64,000 bases of DNA, from positions 8,883,519-8,947,518 of the forward strand of contig OZ020521.1 of assembly GCA_963971425.1 (NCBI GenBank). The letters run 5' to 3'. Made by a program: the position numbers and the translations under genes. Origin of the DNA: Bryoerythrophyllum caledonicum (Eukaryota; Streptophyta; Bryopsida; Pottiales; Pottiaceae). Below the pieces are notes generated by a model, which worked only from the letters and a program-made list of their open reading frames with translations, searched no databases and was not told the DNA's origin. Of the stretch, positions 59,960 through 64,000 are shown in pieces. The stretch's first letter is position 1. Each line of letters begins with the position of its first letter.

Positions 59960-61381
59960 GGGCTACGACTTCATCTTAGTCTCATTTCAATGTAGCAATC
60001 TATTAATTTTCACTAAAAATCATGATTTCCTACAACAAGTGCATGAAAAAAAATAGTGTTTCATGCAATCAACAATTTCATATTGGTAAGAGGTGTTAGA
60101 ATTATGTAAATTACTTTCTTTAAATGATCTAAAAGTTTAAACACAAATATGATGTAAGGACGTGTTTTCAAAAAACCAAAATTTTGCTTTAGATCCATGT
60201 TTTCCATTTATCAAAATACTTTGTGAGATTGTTACATTTACAAAGAAGAATGCATAAATATGAAAACAATTGCTATGTGATATTTAATTGTACAGCCACT
60301 TGCCTTTATAGAAGCATCTGATACAACAACAATTTCTTTATAATATGTAGCTTGGGTTAGAACAAATCTTTTATCTCTACAACACTTGGGTCAGAACAAA
60401 TCTTCTCTCTCTACAACAACAATACTTGTGGTAACATTCATTACTCTCCATTATAACAACCGATTGAAATAGTAGCTATCTATTGCAGGAAAAACAAACA
60501 AGGTTGTTGTAAAGGGAGCTAAGGTAAGCCCCCCTAAAACCGACAAGTTGAGGAATGTGCATATATGGAGAGAGGAGATAGTTATACTATTATTTTTCAG
60601 TGATAGCCAATAGAATTTCAATTCCAACCCAAGTGATTTCATATTTTTCCTATGAAAACTGAATTAGTTATGAATTTTCAATTTGTGCAACCATGTTTAG
60701 TGGGTGGCCAATAGTAGGTAGTCCCCATAACCAACGACCAAAAGTAAGGGTCTTGACTAATAGCAAACCTCCATTTGGAGCTGAGTTGGTGGTAATCGGA
60801 TGGAAGAGGGTTGGATATTCCCCAATTTTATAGGCGCTGGCTATGGGTTTTTGTTGGTTATGAGGGGGCTTACCTTAATTGTACTTGCAGACAAGATAAT
60901 AAGTATGAGCACTACCAGTGGTAATCCATAGATTTATTTACTGTATATTGCATGCACATTTGCAAACCTGTCAAATTATATTTGAACCTCTTTAGCTTCC
61001 AGAAAGACAAATTCAAAATTTCTTTACAAGGAAAAATTGTACTTACAATAGTTGAAGATACAACAAAAGTATGAGAATAAATGAAAATTGAATATTGATT
61101 CCTAATCTTTTGGAATTTTATATCAAATCCTATTTCAAGTTATATAATGAGGTGATAATGATGCCAAAAAAATCTAGGAATGACGTGTTAGGAATATATA
61201 GAATCTTGTAGTTACTATTAAGGATGTCAATGGAAAACAAATGGATTGATAAGTTTTGTTGACAAAGATAACAATATTATTTCGTAAATTTTGTTTGAAC
61301 CTTTACCCAAATACCATCAAATTAATAAGTATACCAAAGTACAAAGATTCAAATGTAAAGCCACCAAAGATACAACTATGG
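59960..61381. repeat. Intergenic with a small inverted-repeat element (60519-60878)
   Basis: CTAAGGTAAGCCCCC at 60519 and GGGGGCTTACCTTAA ending about 60878 form inverted termini of 14 bp around some 330 bp that match 9185-9440 in reverse. Upstream, 60310-60515 resembles the intronic repeat at 13670-13830. The rest (60885-61381) is AT-rich with no gene. Confidence 0.55.
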
Positions 61382-61833
61382 TTAACCCCTAAACGTCAGT
61401 TAGGAACCGTATATATGTGCACGCATTTTACTTTGTAGAGTACAAAAATGTATTAATGTTTTGCAAGCACCTTATGCGTTTGGATTGAAGATTTTTCAGC
61501 TAACATCTTTCATTTGGAGGGTCATTTCAATATTTGAACCTCATCATGTTCAAATACGACACCGTACATGTAGAATTCTATGGCTACTAGTGGCACCTTA
61601 TGACGTTTAAGGGTCAACCCTGAAACATCAAAACGACCCGTTGCTCGCCACATCATTCTATATGTATGGTGTCGTATTTGAACATGATGAGGTTCAGATA
61701 TTGAAACAACGTTAGTTGAAGAATCTTCAATCCAAAGGTGTAAGGTGCTTACGAAACTTTAATACATTTTTGTATTCTACAGCGTGAAATACGCGCATGT
61801 ATATACGGTTCCCGACTGACGTTCAGGGGCTAA
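61382..61833. mobile_element. Foldback element just upstream of the PARP-finger gene
   Basis: Two inverted arms of nearly 200 bp (61382-61582 and about 61650-61833) surround a loop of about 65 bp. Ends are TTAACCCCTAAACGTCAG and, reversed, TTAGCCCCTGAACGTCAG. Shared words include GGAACCGTATATA, ACAAAAATGTATTAA and CCTCATCATGTTCAAATACG. It ends 89 bp before the start codon at 61923, so it forms the gene's proximal upstream region. Confidence 0.85.
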
Positions 61834-61922
61834 GGCGGGTTTAAGGTTTATGGTTTAGGGTTCAGGGTCGGGTCTAAGCTCAGGTTTTTCTCGGAGAGGC
61901 TCCGGCATACACACATACACAC

Positions 61923-64000
61923 ATGTTGCAACAAGCTGCGGGAGCATCGCCAGCCGCGGCGATGGCGCTCAAGCACGCCGTGGAGTACGCCAAGTCCGAT
62001 CGCGCGGAGTGCAAGCTGTGCGGCAAGAAGATCGCCAAGGGCGCGCTGCGTCTCGGCTCCATTGCTCCCGTCAAAGGCTACTACAATACCAAGTGGTATT
62101 CCAAAACCTTCCACCTCAAACCCTAGCTTTCGTCTCTGCCTGTGCAGAGATCTGATTGTGTTTGCTTCGTCTGGTCAAGAGAAATGATTGAAAGAATTTT
62201 CAATTGAAGTGTGTTCGCCTGGCGAAGAGGAAAATGCAGTGTGTTACAAGCGTGGATTTTGTTCCATTTCCTCTGTTCGCAATTCGATTTGACGACGCTG
62301 TAGTTGTTTGCTCGAGTACCTTTGAGAGAGCGCTTTTCATGTCCCTGACTTGAAATTGTTTTTGTGAAAAACAGTTTACTGATGAATTCTTCGATCAAGA
62401 ATACATGTTCATGTTGTTGATTAAACATGATTTTTCATTTTGGACTGTTTGATTCTTTGTAATGAGGTGGTCTGATTAATTGAGGGCAGATCCTTACCTT
62501 TTAAACTTGTGTCAGGCATCACCCTGATTGCTATTTGATCACTGATAGCAATGCTGCAGCAGTGGCATCGGATGTGGATGCCAACAAATTAGAAGGCTTT
62601 CCTGCTCTTAAGGTAATTGTTTTTAGTTTCTGCGACTAATTGGTCTTATCATGTAATTGCGTTAATAGTGTATATCATTTGTGGACATGGTGCCAAAAGT
62701 GTCCTATCGTGAGATGCTGCTCGTGAGATTTTGCAGCTAGCAGATCAGGTTGCGTTGAGAGCTTTGACTGCACGATCCAATGTTGAAGAAACTCCTGACG
62801 ATGCACCTTCTGAAAACAGAAGCACTAAAACTATGAAGGATTCTCTAGGTTCTGCGTTGTCCGTATCTGCGTCAGGGGAGACATCTCAGGTAATTTTAAA
62901 GTTCGCTTATACGAGTAGTATTTTGTACTAATGTTGTGTTGCAATTCATCATGTTTGTCTTGAGTTAAGTATCAACTCTCTGGCCGTAAATGTTTGAGGT
63001 GATATCGGAAGGTGGCATTGAGAACATTGATGTCAAGCTCGTGAATGCAAAATATACTGTAAGGTGTTTTCAGTATCATATTCAAGGCCGCAAATGTATT
63101 CATCTATGCAATTTATCATGCTGTAATCAGATGCCTACCGAAAGCCCAGACAGGAAGAGAAAAGTGTCCCCTGGTGTTGCGCCAAAACAAAAAGAGCAGG
63201 TATGGTCACGTTTTTTCTTTACTGTAGTTCTAGACTCTCATCATCGTCCGCAAGAGAATTTAGTACTTCACCTTAAGACAATAATGAGAAACAGATTGAA
63301 AGGCATGGCCTTCCAGGTTCTGGTAGCAAATGAATTGGCTTCGTTTTGATCCATTATGATGCTCCACAGGTACAGCGGTATGATCCAAAGTTATGGGGGA
63401 ATACTCTTAATACATTTAATCCATTTCTTCTCGCAAATGTATACAAGGTATGCTTCTCCTCTGTGTTTAATTTTTTCGTTTCGTTACAGCAAAGGCTCGT
63501 GTACTGGTGGTACCCTAAAGTTCACAGGTTATAGACACACTTATTTTCTAAAATATCTCATATCGAGGTGATATTAATTCCATTATTGCATGTATCTTGG
63601 TGATCTACAATACATGACAATATTTTAAAAATGAAGTGATTTGATCCTTCAGGGTGCGAAGTTATCTCGTGGTTGGAAGGCTTTTTCATCTGTTATTTTC
63701 TACGAGGTAAGCTACATCTGTGAATTCTGCTGACTATCACGTGAATCAGCTGAATGCGGAAGGTCTGGCTCCTTGTGTACGGACTAGGTTGATGTCTTTG
63801 CTCCTTCCTCCATATTCAGGAGAACTCACTACTGAAGTGGGTCTTTTTCAAGTCCATTCTTGTAATAATTTACCTGTCCTGCAAATGGCTCCTACTAATT
63901 TACCTGTCCTGCAAATGGCTCCTTCTAATTTACCTGACCTGCAAATGGCTCCTACTAATTGAAATATTGTGGTATGAATATCAGACAGACGGTTTGCAAC
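61923..64000 (+). CDS. PARP-type zinc-finger protein, 5' part (possible DNA 3'-phosphatase)
   Basis: Exons that fit in phase: 61923-62095, 62516-62612, 62737-62889, 63131-63199, 63370-63447 and 63653-63706; the gene runs off the window. Exon 1 starts MLQQAAGASPAAAMALKHAV, with a second ATG at 61962 that would start at the finger. Exons 1 and 2 join as CKLCGKKIAKGALRLG ... TKWHHPDCYLI, giving the C-x2-C...H-x2-C of a PARP-type zinc finger, which recognises DNA breaks in PARP1, DNA ligase III and plant ZDP. Later exons encode LADQVALRALTARSN, a basic stretch DRKRKVSPGVAPKQKEQ (possible NLS), YDPKLWGNTLNTFNPFLLAN and GWKAFSSVIFYE. The last resembles the lead-in to a PNKP-type phosphatase domain, which is why I favour a ZDP-like 3'-phosphatase; the diagnostic DxDGT motif lies beyond the window. 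GC-rich first exon, no damage seen. Confidence 0.75.
63867..63956 (+). repeat. 30-bp tandem repeat, three units
   Basis: Units start AATTTACCTGTCCTGCAAAT at 63867, 63897 and 63927 with one or two differences. Read in frame they give NLPVLQMAPT, but I think they lie in an intron of the PARP-finger gene because the frame lacks family character and stops soon after. Confidence 0.85.

Noticed and set aside
63720-63962. 80-codon ORF with NLPVLQMAPT repeats as an exon of the PARP-finger gene
   Set aside because: It follows a good donor after 63706, has no clear acceptor, and its tail is a simple 30-bp tandem repeat; intron is more likely.

Overview
The window is eukaryotic nuclear DNA from the green lineage; I infer a repeat-rich streptophyte such as a charophyte alga, moss or lycophyte. 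Grounds: clean GT-AG introns in AT-rich sequence, a PARP-type zinc-finger gene, Mutator-like and Copia elements, and a LINE family laid out like the Dualen/RandI elements known from green algae. I saw no rRNA, tRNA or CRISPR array. Most of the window is layered mobile DNA; only two host genes stand out.

Layout. 1-3385: minus-strand fragment of the LINE family (copy A). 3784-10415: four members of a TTAA-flanked transposon family, one 2.9 kb long. 11499-18071: a host gene of about 17 exons on the plus strand, function not recognised, with one damaged exon. 18072-20240: no gene. 20240-59168: one old LINE (copy C) blown apart by later insertions. A Copia element (20300-39544) sits in it with an ATATT target duplication. 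Inside the Copia gag lies a very long younger LINE (copy B, 20832-35956) with a 12-bp target duplication. Copy B itself holds a TG...CA insertion (26492-28255, AAAAC duplication). Copy C also carries a 3.55-kb TG...CA element (40345-43897), a 1.95-kb TG...CA element (44031-45977, CTATA duplication) and a 9.0-kb Mutator-like transposon (47180-56218) with 9-bp duplications. 59276-61833: small TTAA-type and foldback elements. 61923 to the window end: start of a PARP-type zinc-finger gene, possibly a DNA 3'-phosphatase.

The most interesting item is the LINE family. ORF2 carries an AP-like endonuclease, reverse transcriptase, RNase H, a zinc knuckle and a C-terminal restriction-like endonuclease, so two endonuclease types in one element, and a degenerate 2A-like motif lies at its N-terminus. 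The restriction-like part is visible in copies B and C. Copy B is clearly dead (stops, frame changes, altered RT active site). The Mutator-like element carries a second, opposite-strand multi-exon gene with a DGNH motif beside its transposase.
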